64,000 nucleotides of DNA from Calothrix sp. HK-06. GTDB lineage: Bacteria; Cyanobacteriota; Cyanobacteriia; Cyanobacteriales; Nostocaceae. Below the pieces are notes generated by a model. It saw nothing but the letters and a program-made list of their open reading frames with translations. It searched no databases and had not been told where the DNA came from. Below, one piece after another: positions 29,498 to 37,940 of this stretch. Made by a program: the position numbers and the translations under genes. The first letter of the stretch is position 1; each line of letters opens with the position of its first letter. The DNA lies in assembly GCF_001904745.1 (NCBI RefSeq), contig NZ_MRCD01000037.1:1-64000 (forward strand), in the 5' to 3' direction.

Positions 29498-29766
29498 TTA
29501 AAGTACTTTACTTAACGGTAACGTAAATCCAGGTACTACATCTTTACCGTTTAAGGTGGCGCCAGCAGGATATTGTGTAACGGTTCCATCGCTACGGTAA
29601 ACTAAAGCTTGCTGATTTTTGTTGTCAATTAACCATCCTAAACGCACACCATAGTTTCTAGAGTTCCGTCAGCATTACGTTCAAAGCGCATCTCTGGATT
29701 TTGTGCGCTCATTTCCATTAAATCCGCATCACTGCACCAAGATGGCAATACTATTTCACGAGTCAT
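29498..29766 (-). pseudogene. Uma2-family (DUF820) endonuclease-like gene with a large internal deletion
   Basis: From an ATG at 29766 the minus strand encodes a Uma2 N terminus (MTREIVLPSW, then a stretch ending NADGTLETM). Immediately after, in another frame, it encodes the Uma2 C terminus (GVRLGWLID, then ATLNGKDVVPGF) to a stop at 29498. The central catalytic core is missing and the junction is out of frame near 29645-29655. Uma2 genes are very numerous and often decayed in cyanobacteria. Confidence 0.8.
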
Positions 29767-29873
29767 AACTATGGTAACAAGCAAGGGATATGCTAATTTA
29801 TTGTAGCAAGCAAATAGAAGCATGTGAACTTTGTTAAATTCATATGTGAACTGTGATTGCTATATAAAGGTTT

Positions 29874-31451
29874 ATGAGGCATCTCCGAATTGCTCCTAAT
29901 TGGTTACGGTATTTTATTGTTGTGGTTTTACTGCTAGGAGTGTGTTTCCGCTTCGTTAACCTAGACGGTAAAGTTTTTTGGCATGATGAAACTTTTACAA
30001 TGCTGCGAGTATCGGGATATACAGCAAGTGAAGTCAAGCGGGAAGTGTTTAATGGTCATCTAATTGCGAGCGATAGTTTGACTAAATTTCAAGGTGTTAA
30101 TTATGATAGAGGTTTGATTGATACTATTAACTCTTTGGCAATTGAAGACCCTCAGCATCCACCGCTTTATTATATATTGGCGCGGTTTTGGGTGACTATT
30201 TTTGGTAACTCGGTAACAGCTATTAGATGTTTATCTGCTGTTATTAGCTTACTGTTAATTCCTTCTATGTATTGGTTGTGTTATTTATTATTTAGAGTAC
30301 CATTAGGGGCGCCTTCTTTTGCTATAGCATTAACGTTATGTTCGCCAGTGTTGTTTGTTTATTCTACCGAAGCGCGTGAATATATTCTTTGGGCTGTAAC
30401 TATTTTATTATCGAGTAGTTGTTTATTACGGGCGATAAAAATTCAGGAATCACATGATATAAAATATCCTGTTTTTAATTGGGGAATATATGCACTAAGT
30501 TTAGCATTGAGCATGTACACATTTTTACTGAGTGGATTTGTCGCAATTGCTCATGCTGTTTATATAATTACTATGTCTAAATTTAAATGGACAAGGACTG
30601 TAGAAGCTTTTTTTACAGCGATGTTGGTTAGTTTTTTGTTTGCTAGCCCTTGGTTGATTATTGTTGCTACTAATTTGTATAGATTTAACATTACTACTGA
30701 ATGGACACAGGCGGCAATTCCTGTAGCAAATTTATTTCAATCTTGGTTATTGCAAATTACGCGCATTTTTTTTGACTTTAATTGGAATTTAGATAATATT
30801 TTCCAATACTTAGCTGCGCTATTCGTTTTGGGATTTGTTAGCTATGCTATTTACTTTTTTTATGTCAGAACAAATATAAAAGTATGGTTGTTTGTTGTAA
30901 CTCTAATTTTTATTCCAGCTTTACCATTAGTAATACCTGATTTGATATTGGGTGGAATGCGGTCAGTTTCTGAGCGATATTTGATACCGTCATATTTGGG
31001 AATAATTATAGCAGTTGCTTACTTTTTGTGCTATCAAGTTAATGACGGTATTTTTTCACGGCGCCAAATTTGGTGTAGAGTGACGGTAGCACTACTAACG
31101 CTTGGCATAATTTCAATTGCCGTTAATTCTCAAGCTGATACTTGGTGGAATAAAGTTGTTAGTTATGGAAACCCTGAAGTTGCTCGAATTATTAATCAAT
31201 CACGCTCGGTTTTAATTAGCGATGATGCTGGAATTAATTATGGTAACGTCTTTTCTTTGAGTTATTTGTTGGATTCAGAAGTAAGATTGTTATTAGTTAG
31301 AGAGAATTCGGCGCCGAGGGTAATAAATTTATCTTCAAGTGTTTATGTCTTGAATCCATCTAGTCAGTTGCAACGTAATATAGAAAGAGTATATGACTCT
31401 AAAATGAATCGTGTTTACTCAGATAGGTTTTACTCTCTGTATAAACTGTAG
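29874..31451 (+). CDS. GT-C membrane glycosyltransferase (family 39-like)
   Basis: A 525-residue integral membrane protein with about 11-12 hydrophobic segments. The first extracytoplasmic loop has FWHDETFTM, the acidic DE motif typical of ArnT/PMT-type enzymes that use polyprenyl-phosphate sugars; EDPQHPPLYYILARFW follows and is characteristic of the family. The C-terminal 100 residues are soluble. It would transfer a sugar outside the cytoplasmic membrane; donor and acceptor are unknown. Start ATG at 29874. The promoter region also contains the Uma2 remnant. Confidence 0.85.
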   Translation: MRHLRIAPNWLRYFIVVVLLLGVCFRFVNLDGKVFWHDETFTMLRVSGYTASEVKREVFNGHLIASDSLTKFQGVNYDRGLIDTINSLAIEDPQHPPLYYILARFWVTIFGNSVTAIRCLSAVISLLLIPSMYWLCYLLFRVPLGAPSFAIALTLCSPVLFVYSTEAREYILWAVTILLSSSCLLRAIKIQESHDIKYPVFNWGIYALSLALSMYTFLLSGFVAIAHAVYIITMSKFKWTRTVEAFFTAMLVSFLFASPWLIIVATNLYRFNITTEWTQAAIPVANLFQSWLLQITRIFFDFNWNLDNIFQYLAALFVLGFVSYAIYFFYVRTNIKVWLFVVTLIFIPALPLVIPDLILGGMRSVSERYLIPSYLGIIIAVAYFLCYQVNDGIFSRRQIWCRVTVALLTLGIISIAVNSQADTWWNKVVSYGNPEVARIINQSRSVLISDDAGINYGNVFSLSYLLDSEVRLLLVRENSAPRVINLSSSVYVLNPSSQLQRNIERVYDSKMNRVYSDRFYSLYKL

Positions 31452-31454
31452 GTT

Positions 31455-31575
31455 GAGGAGTCACCTCCCTTCGGGTTCGCCAATGAAAGCGGGACGGAAA
31501 CCGACACCGCCAAGTGGACTCACCGTGCGCGGGTTCCCCGCACCCTTGGAGAGTGACGTTGGACGAACGGAACCC
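31455..31575. repeat. GC-rich mosaic intergenic repeat (reverse copy)
   Basis: This stretch shares the blocks CCCTTCGGGTTCGCC, AAACCGACACC and GTGCGCGGGTTCCCCGC with 9340..9570 in the opposite orientation. It sits between two convergent genes. The open frames across it are repeat-derived, not genes. Confidence 0.7.
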
Positions 31576-31585
31576 AACATACCTT

Positions 31586-32923
31586 TTATTCTAATTCAAG
31601 TTCATCAATTATTTTGGGTAAGTCTTTCTGAGAAACTTGACGATGACCTGTTTCGATGGCATCAACCCAAGATATACTTTTTCCCATTTTAGTAGCAAAA
31701 GCTGCTCTTGACCAACCTTTGGCTTTTCTTGCTTCTCTAATAGCGTTTGCTGTTGGTGGTTGTTTTGGTACATTCTCAATATTATTTTCTGGTAAGGCTA
31801 AATATTCTTGTGCGTCGGTTGGTAATTGAATACGCAATGTTGTATTTAATAAGTCGTTCCAGTAACCAATAGGTCTTTTAGTTGGGTGTTCACTTTTTAG
31901 CCACACTGTCCCTTCGTTAAGTTCCACATGCCAACCTGCATCTTTGACTACTTTTAAATCTGTTTCAAAGTCATCTGCCAAGGAGCGTCTAAGTTGTCTG
32001 TCTTTTTCTACCATTGATACTTTTTCGGCACCGTAAGCTATTTCCATTAGGGTTTTGCCCATTACACTGTCTTGTTTACCAGGTTGTACTTGGAAGGTTA
32101 GCCATACTAACATTCTTGCGGCGCCAATATTTTGCTTGCCGATACTAAATAGTTTTTGGACGGTTTTTTTGGTGATTACACCTGTACTGTAATGATAGTC
32201 TGATTTATTGAGAAAGTATTTAGCCCAGGCGCCTGCTTTACCAATTACTTTTAAACCAACTAACTTGGTATTACCAGCTTTGTCGGTTTGATAGTCTCTT
32301 AATACGGTGATATCCCAGATTTTCAAATCTGCAACAGTAAATGCTCCGACTTCTCCTTGCTTGGGCCAAACTATACGAGCTAATATCTGGGCTGGTTGAC
32401 GTAAGAGTTCGTATAAAATGCTTAATTGTTCGTGTTTGCACAAGTCGCGGCGCCTGACGAGTCCTGTATATTCAAGTAGCTGTTTGTCGTCAATAACAAA
32501 ACTCTGTTCCCAAGGTTTGTCAAGGTTTGCAGCAAGGGCGCAGTATATTAAATGAATAGCGCAAGCTCTAGGGTCGAATTGGTCGATAACATTAAGGGCA
32601 GTTTCTTCTACTAAAGTATCTGGTTGCGGGGTTTCTGGGTTATCAGTGATGTAATAACAGATTTTTCCTTTGCTACTATTAATTTGTTCGTAACTCAAAG
32701 TATTATTACTGGCTTCAGTTTTCCAGGGTAGGTTCATTTTTTGAGATAAAACTTCGGCAACACCGCGCATAACCACCGATAATGCAGCCCTATTGGCTTT
32801 ACCGTTAGGGAATAAAGAGGCTTTTCTATATTGTTGGGGTTTCTCGCTTGGCGCCGACTTATAAGTATCTAATTTATTTTTAAAGGAATACCATTTAGAA
32901 CGTATTATTTCTATTAATTTCAT
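31586..32923 (-). CDS. HTH (XRE) protein with a large unrecognised N-terminal body
   Basis: A 445-residue soluble protein. The last 55 residues are a Cro/C1-type HTH (IREARKAKGWSRAAFATKMG, then SISWVDAIETGHRQVS). The first 380 residues are basic, with conserved-looking stretches (KICYYITDNPETP, LLEYTGLVRRRDLCKHEQL, AGAWAKYFLN, GAARMLVWL). I recall similar full-length proteins in other filamentous cyanobacteria, where they are annotated only by the HTH. The body might be a winged-helix DNA-binding or replication-initiator-like module, but nothing visible proves this. It is a single gene with AT-rich DNA upstream. Confidence 0.75.
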   Translation of the reverse strand: MKLIEIIRSKWYSFKNKLDTYKSAPSEKPQQYRKASLFPNGKANRAALSVVMRGVAEVLSQKMNLPWKTEASNNTLSYEQINSSKGKICYYITDNPETPQPDTLVEETALNVIDQFDPRACAIHLIYCALAANLDKPWEQSFVIDDKQLLEYTGLVRRRDLCKHEQLSILYELLRQPAQILARIVWPKQGEVGAFTVADLKIWDITVLRDYQTDKAGNTKLVGLKVIGKAGAWAKYFLNKSDYHYSTGVITKKTVQKLFSIGKQNIGAARMLVWLTFQVQPGKQDSVMGKTLMEIAYGAEKVSMVEKDRQLRRSLADDFETDLKVVKDAGWHVELNEGTVWLKSEHPTKRPIGYWNDLLNTTLRIQLPTDAQEYLALPENNIENVPKQPPTANAIREARKAKGWSRAAFATKMGKSISWVDAIETGHRQVSQKDLPKIIDELELE

Positions 32924-33194
32924 TGTATAACTTAAATGAATATAAAAAATTTATTTAGTCTTATTCTTATATTGACTATTGTCTTAATTTAACCTTTGTA
33001 TTTTCATATATCTAAAGGATTATTTTATTGATTCTATTAGATATAGAATCATATGATATTAAAAAATAGTAATTTAATATACCGGCTTTTATCTAAAACT
33101 CAGTAATTATGTTTTCTTTCTTGGCAAAATACACTTGAAAAGGCACCTACTATTGTAACAAATAGTTTACGTATTTTGGGAATAATCAAAAAAT

Positions 33195-34151
33195 TTAAGA
33201 ATTACAATTGGGGAAGGTAGGGTTGCCCGAAGCTTGAGGTATTACACTTTCTAGACGAGACTTCTCAAAACGACTAATAGCAAACAAATCTTCTGACTGT
33301 GCAGCAAACATTTCAGACGGTGTACCAAAAGCAATAGCTGCTACATATCCAGCTTCGCGAACAATTTTTTTAACTCTTGAATCATAATTCCCGTAGGGAT
33401 AAGTAAAGTAAATGATTTTTTTGTTTAATTTAGACTCTAGTAATCGCTTTGATTCTATAATTTCTTGTTCAAGCTGTTTATCTGATATTTTTGTGAGAGC
33501 AGGATGGGTGCGACTATGGGAAGATATTGTAATGAGTGGGTCATTAACCATACTTTTTAGTTGTTGCCAAGTAACGTGACTGCGACCAGTATTTATTCCT
33601 ACAGCGCTGGTATGAACAGCAAAAACTGCTGGATAACCATATTTTTTGAGTAAAGGGTAAGCATATTCATAATGACCACCATAACCATCATCAAAGGTCA
33701 GCAAGATAGGTTTTTTTGGTAATGGACTTCCTGTTCGCAAGTGCGCGACTAATTTATTAATACTGATAGGGGTAATTTGAGCCGCTTTGATAATTTCAAA
33801 ATCTTTATTTAACTCTTGCGGTGTTAAATCATAAATTACTTTCTTTTCTGGTATAATATCATGGTACATCATTACAGGAATTTTAGCTTTTTTCGCTGCG
33901 GTGTGTATGCTTGGGAAAGGCGCCGCTGATAAGGATAATGTACCAAATGATTTAGTTTTAAATAAAATTTCAGGACGGAATAATTGTTGATTGTCTATAG
34001 GCTCTAATTCAGTACCTATATTTTTGCTATTACACAGTTGCAGTCTTGACTGTTTTAACTCAGTTGCATTTGTCTGATATGAACCAAGAATACAAAAGTA
34101 AACACTTAGTAAAAAAGTAATGATAATTATATAGTTTCGTCGTTTTAGCAT
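33195..34151 (-). CDS. Polysaccharide deacetylase (NodB/CE4 family)
   Basis: About 318 residues: an N-terminal signal anchor (YIIIITFLLSVYFCILG), then a CE4 deacetylase domain with MMYHDI, LLTFDDGYGGH (catalytic and metal-binding Asp pair), and ISSHSRTHPAL (metal-binding His pair), ending with a YPYGNYD strand. It would remove acetyl groups from an extracellular polysaccharide or peptidoglycan. The ATG at 34151 is preferred; the in-frame TTG at 34158-34160 lies in the target-site duplication of the adjacent IS66 element. The insertion begins 11 bp upstream of this ATG and separates it from its old promoter. Confidence 0.9.
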   Translation of the reverse strand: MLKRRNYIIIITFLLSVYFCILGSYQTNATELKQSRLQLCNSKNIGTELEPIDNQQLFRPEILFKTKSFGTLSLSAAPFPSIHTAAKKAKIPVMMYHDIIPEKKVIYDLTPQELNKDFEIIKAAQITPISINKLVAHLRTGSPLPKKPILLTFDDGYGGHYEYAYPLLKKYGYPAVFAVHTSAVGINTGRSHVTWQQLKSMVNDPLITISSHSRTHPALTKISDKQLEQEIIESKRLLESKLNKKIIYFTYPYGNYDSRVKKIVREAGYVAAIAFGTPSEMFAAQSEDLFAISRFEKSRLESVIPQASGNPTFPNCNS

Positions 34152-34161
34152 AACAAGCAAT

Positions 34162-35993
34162 GTAAGGATTCAGGTCGCCAGTGGTGCCTTTGGAGCAAAA
34201 CTTTAAGCGAGTGACCCCTTTAGGGGTCACGGCGTCATAGAAATTGAATAAAAAATTGGGTTACAAGGCTACAGTTGGTTTTGGAGTCTTGACAAAGGTA
34301 ACATGTTCGCGGCTATTATCAGAATTATGGATAAAAACGAGCCTCTCGAATTAAATCGTGAAAGCCTCTTCCAGTTGTCACAGACACAACTGGTAGATAT
34401 GGTAATTGAGCAGGCAAAGTTTATCCAAGAATTAAAAAAAGCGGTAATAGAGCTTGAAGTAGAAGTACAAAGGCTAAAAGTTAGTAAAGATTTAGATAGT
34501 AAAACCTCATCAAAACCTCCATCGGGAGATATCTTAAAAAAACCAGAGAAGAAAGAAGATAATAGTGGTTCAGACCCAGAGGCACCGAAACGTAAACCAG
34601 GAGGACAACCAGGACATACGGGTAAAACTCGCAAGGGTTTTGGTAGAGTTGACCGTTTTGAAATTTTACGTCCCGAATTTTGTGACTACTGTGGTACTAC
34701 AGGTTTTATAAGAGAGCCAATAAAAGTTGAAATGCAACAAGTGGCGCAGTTGGTAGAGCGCCCAATAGAGGTAGTTGAGTATCATCGCCATACTTGTATA
34801 TGTTCTAATTGTGGACATAAGCAAGCAGCAGAGTGGTCAAGTGATATAGTTCCAGGACAAGACATAGGGATAAAACTGCAAGCTTTTTTAGGATGGATAA
34901 ATAATTATGGGCACTTACCTTATGAGAAGCAACAAGAGCTTTTGTGGGAATTAGGAAAGATTAAAATTGGGGTTGGAACTCTTGTTACTACAAATCAAAG
35001 AATAGATGATGCTGTCAGTAAAAGCGTTGACGACCTTAAAGACTGGATACAAAACAATCAACCAAACATACACTCCGACGAAACACCTTGGATTGTTAAA
35101 GGTGTGAAAGAATGGTTATGGATTTTTGCAAATACGGATTTTGCTTTGTTCCATGCAGCAGACACTCGCTCGCGCGCGTCCCGCGTGAAATGATTCTTGG
35201 ATCCAATTATAATGGTGTACTTAGTTCTGACGATTATAACGTTTATAACGGTTATGACGTAAAAGCTCAACAGAAATGTTTAGCACATTTACGGCGCCAC
35301 TTCAAAAAATTAATGAAGCTTCCTGGCTTGAATAACCTAAAAATAGGGGAAACTTTTGTTAAGTTAATTGACGAAGCATTTAGACATTACGCGAACTTCC
35401 AACAAGGACAAGATATTTTGAGTTTCTTTAATTGGGGGTCCCAGTTTAAAGTAAAAGTCGAATCTTCTATCAATGAATGGATTGATAAAGCGGGAGGCGA
35501 TGCAGGTAGGCTTCTACGCTCTTTGCAATATAAAGCACATCAATGGTGGTACTTTGCGCGAACATCCGGATATACCACCTGATAATAATCTGGCGGAACG
35601 AACGTTACGTTTAGCTGTAACTAAAAGAAAGGTTAGTGGAGGTTCCCGCTCTATGCAGCGGTTCCAAAATACTGCCAATTTATTAACGATTGTGCAAACT
35701 TGTCGGCGCCAAGAGCGTTCCGTGATTGAATTTTTTGAGCAAGCTATAAAAGCAATCGTGAACCCAAAAGTACAAGCACCATCTTTAGTACCTTAACGGC
35801 AGACCTTGATTATTGGTAAAATCTCTGTACCTATCTACGTTTTGTTCAAGCGTAAGCGTTACAGTAATTGTTATTTTTTCTCTTAAGTTCTTTCATACTT
35901 TTTTATTTAATTTTTACGGCGCCGTGACCCCCAAAGGGGTCACTCGCTTAAAGTTTTAGAAAGGAGACGCGCCCTGGCAACCTGAATCCTTAC
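34162..35993. mobile_element. IS66-family insertion sequence with 8-bp target duplication
   Basis: The 1832-bp element starts GTAAGGATTCAGG and ends with its complement. The terminal inverted repeats extend about 70 bp with mismatches, through CTTTAAGCGAGTGACCCC. It is flanked by the direct repeat CAAGCAAT (34154-34161 and 35994-36001). GTAAG ends and 8-bp duplications are IS66 hallmarks. It encodes only the large transposase, as in the subgroup lacking TnpA/TnpB. Intact ends and an exact duplication indicate a fairly recent insertion, although the transposase is frameshifted. Confidence 0.95.
34327..35796 (+). pseudogene. IS66-family transposase with two frameshifts
   Basis: Frame 1 (from 34327; in-frame start also at 34303) gives the coiled N terminus, SSKPPSGD, GGQPGHTG, a zinc finger (CDYCG, CSNCG) and IHSDETPW, breaking near 35175-35190 in a CG-rich run. 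Frame 2 carries VLSSDDYNVYNG and CLAHLRRHF to about 35560. Frame 3 gives PDIPPDNNLAERTLR and the C terminus to 35796. Together they give a full-length transposase with its DDE residues. Two shifts in one copy suggest it cannot move itself unless a related transposase acts in trans. Confidence 0.92.
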
Positions 35994-36098
35994 CAAGCAA
36001 TAAAGAACCTATTTTAATTAGCCTAATAAATTTAGTCTAAAAAAATACATCAAAGGTTCCTTAGAAAGATGGAACCAATACCAGAAATAAATTATTTT

Positions 36099-36713
36099 TC
36101 AAGGGTTGGAACCCCCCTGTACGTTTAAATTAAATTTTGGAATAAACTGGCTCAAAGTAAGTAGAGCATACGCAATAACAGCGAAGAGAACACACGATAA
36201 GCAAGCACCCAAAGCTATCACGACCCCATCTTGCTCAATTAAACCCAAACTAATGATAATGATAATAATCGCAGGGAGCATATTCCCGAAAGGAATGGGA
36301 AGCGCGATAATAAAAGCCAGTATAAGAAGTAATAGTCCCAGCAAACGTTGCGCGTTTGGGTGAGTTACAAATTTCCAACGTGGACGAATTACGCTTTCGT
36401 ATTTTTCAAGGATTGAGAGAATTTTCTTGAAAAGCTTCTCAACATCTTTACGCTTTAATGAACGGTTCGCTATCCAACTTGGCAACCAAGGTTTGCGAAA
36501 ACCCAAAAGTAACTGGAGAGAAACTACCATCAACGGTATACCAATAATTGCAGAGACTCCAGCAACAGGTAATGGTAGAGCTTCAGGTAATGCACAAATC
36601 ATTAATAGTCCAGCAAACGAACGTTCTTTCATCTCGGAAACTAAATCTCTTAAGTATATACGTTCTGCTGAGTGACGTTGTAATATATCCCGCAGTAGCT
36701 TTGAGGTTTGCAA
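36099..36713 (-). CDS. ExoD-family membrane protein
   Basis: A 204-residue protein with the ExoD signature: SFAGLLMICALPEALPLPVAG near the N terminus (positions 32-52), IIGIPLMVVSLQLLLGF, then WLPSWIANRSL, and a C-terminal hydrophobic block with LPIPFGNMLPA and SLGLIEQDGVVI. Four to five membrane segments are expected. ExoD is linked to exopolysaccharide synthesis in rhizobia, but its biochemical role is unknown. It lies just downstream of the IS66 element and near a polysaccharide deacetylase, which fits an envelope role but does not prove one. Confidence 0.88.
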   Translation of the reverse strand: MQTSKLLRDILQRHSAERIYLRDLVSEMKERSFAGLLMICALPEALPLPVAGVSAIIGIPLMVVSLQLLLGFRKPWLPSWIANRSLKRKDVEKLFKKILSILEKYESVIRPRWKFVTHPNAQRLLGLLLLILAFIIALPIPFGNMLPAIIIIIISLGLIEQDGVVIALGACLSCVLFAVIAYALLTLSQFIPKFNLNVQGGSNP

Positions 36714-37130
36714 TTGTTTCTCCGTGGTTAAGTTTATATATATTACCTATATAAACAATATAATTTGCTGATGAGAAAAAAATCTGACGAAGGTAAGGTA
36801 ATGTATTTCTGATTTATATTTATGAATTTTATGGCAACTATAAGCCATTCGCTTCTATTTTTGTTTTTGGAGCTACTAACTTACATTTAATGCAAGAATA
36901 TAGTCACATTTTTAATTTGTGCAAGTAAGTAGTCACATGGAAACTATACAATTTTTTTAATATTCTCTACAACCCTTATCGTATAAACTTTTGAGTAGAC
37001 CTTACATACATATTTATTACTCGTTGAAAGCAATCTAAATATTAATTTAACTCATCCTAAAGAAAGATGATTATAAGGGTTTTAGTTCTTAATTTAGGAG
37101 ATAAGGATAAGCGGAGGAAATCAAATCAGT
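36714..37130. other. AT-rich intergenic region
   Basis: About 400 bp before the small open frame at 37131. I see no clear gene, hairpin or known promoter motif. The 15-mer TTATAAGGGTTTTAG at about 37071 recurs inside the MITE-like element at about 37332. Confidence 0.4.
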
Positions 37131-37280
37131 ATGGTGCCTCATATAATTAGTGATTTTGATACCAATTACTGTAATAATATTATTATGTTTCATGCAGTAA
37201 ATCGCACTAGTGAATATACGCAGGTAGCTAAAGATAAAAGTAGCACAGTGAATCATATTTTAGTTGACACAGCAAAGTAA
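37131..37280 (+). CDS. Possible 49-residue small protein
   Basis: An ATG at 37131 opens a 49-codon frame (MVPHIISDFDTNY at the start, VNHILVDTAK at the end) to TAA at 37278-37280. A strong GGAGGA precedes it, but spacing to the ATG is about 12-13 nt, longer than usual. There is no membrane segment or recognised motif. It ends 7 bp before the duplicated target of a MITE-like insertion. It may be a genuine small gene or chance. Confidence 0.3.
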   Translation: MVPHIISDFDTNYCNNIIMFHAVNRTSEYTQVAKDKSSTVNHILVDTAK

Positions 37281-37296
37281 GGTGGGTAGTACCCAC

Positions 37297-37477
37297 CTAG
37301 CCCTGTCAAGTTGAGCATAAGTACTAACCAGTTATAAGGGTTTTAGCCTTGCACTGATCAAAATTTGACAGCAAAAAATAAAATTTGCACTCAATTTTAT
37401 ATTTCAGAGTTGGGGGGCACAACGTAAAAATAAGGCTTCTAGCTAGTACGTAAGTGGTACACCTTGACAGGGCTAGC
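37297..37477. mobile_element. MITE-like element with 14-bp inverted ends and 9-bp target duplication
   Basis: CTAGCCCTGTCAAG at 37297-37310 is exactly complementary to 37463-37476. The flanks AGTACCCAC at 37288-37296 and 37478-37486 are identical 9-mers, consistent with a target duplication. The 181-bp interior has no supported gene. It is probably mobilised by a transposase encoded elsewhere. Confidence 0.8.
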
Positions 37478-37655
37478 AGTACCCACTCTACGTAAAAATA
37501 AAGTTTCTGTCTATCATAAAGCAAACGTCGTTAACAAGCTGTAATTTTCACGCTTGCTTGATAGAGGTGCGAGATATTAGGTAAGAAAATATTATTAAGT
37601 TATTAAGTACTTTCAGACAGTAATCAGGATTATTTAGAGTTAACAGTTCATAAGT

Positions 37656-37682
37656 AGCCTCTCAATAGGGAGGCTTTTTTTG
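37656..37682 (+). terminator. Intrinsic terminator, possible small-RNA 3' end
   Basis: AGCCTCTC pairs with GGGAGGCT around an AATA loop and is followed by seven T residues. This is the clearest intrinsic terminator in the window. No plus-strand gene ends immediately upstream, so it may end a non-coding RNA starting somewhere in 37490-37650, or a read-through product of the small frame at 37131. Confidence 0.8.
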
Positions 37683-37940
37683 TTGTATTTACAGGAGGTT
37701 AAGAAGACATTAAAGAAACAAATTTTAATGTAAAAATTAATAATTTATTAAAATAAAAGTATGAATTTGTGTTAATAATTTTTATCGATTTAGATAGCGA
37801 TTAAATTTGATTGAATGCTACCGCTATAGATGTAGATTAAAAAACAATATACTCTGTCTATAGAAAGGTTAATATACTGTTTTAACTCGCTAAATTAGCA
37901 TTATCGAAACACATTTTACCTTTACAAGGAGTCGAAGAAT

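Noticed and set aside
31411-31692. Plus-strand frame across the GC-rich repeat
   Set aside because: It overlaps the end of the glycosyltransferase gene and the HTH gene and consists mainly of repeat sequence.
35165-35200. Programmed frameshift in the IS66 transposase
   Set aside because: IS66 transposases of this single-gene type are not known to frameshift, there is a second break downstream, and no slippery heptamer is evident.
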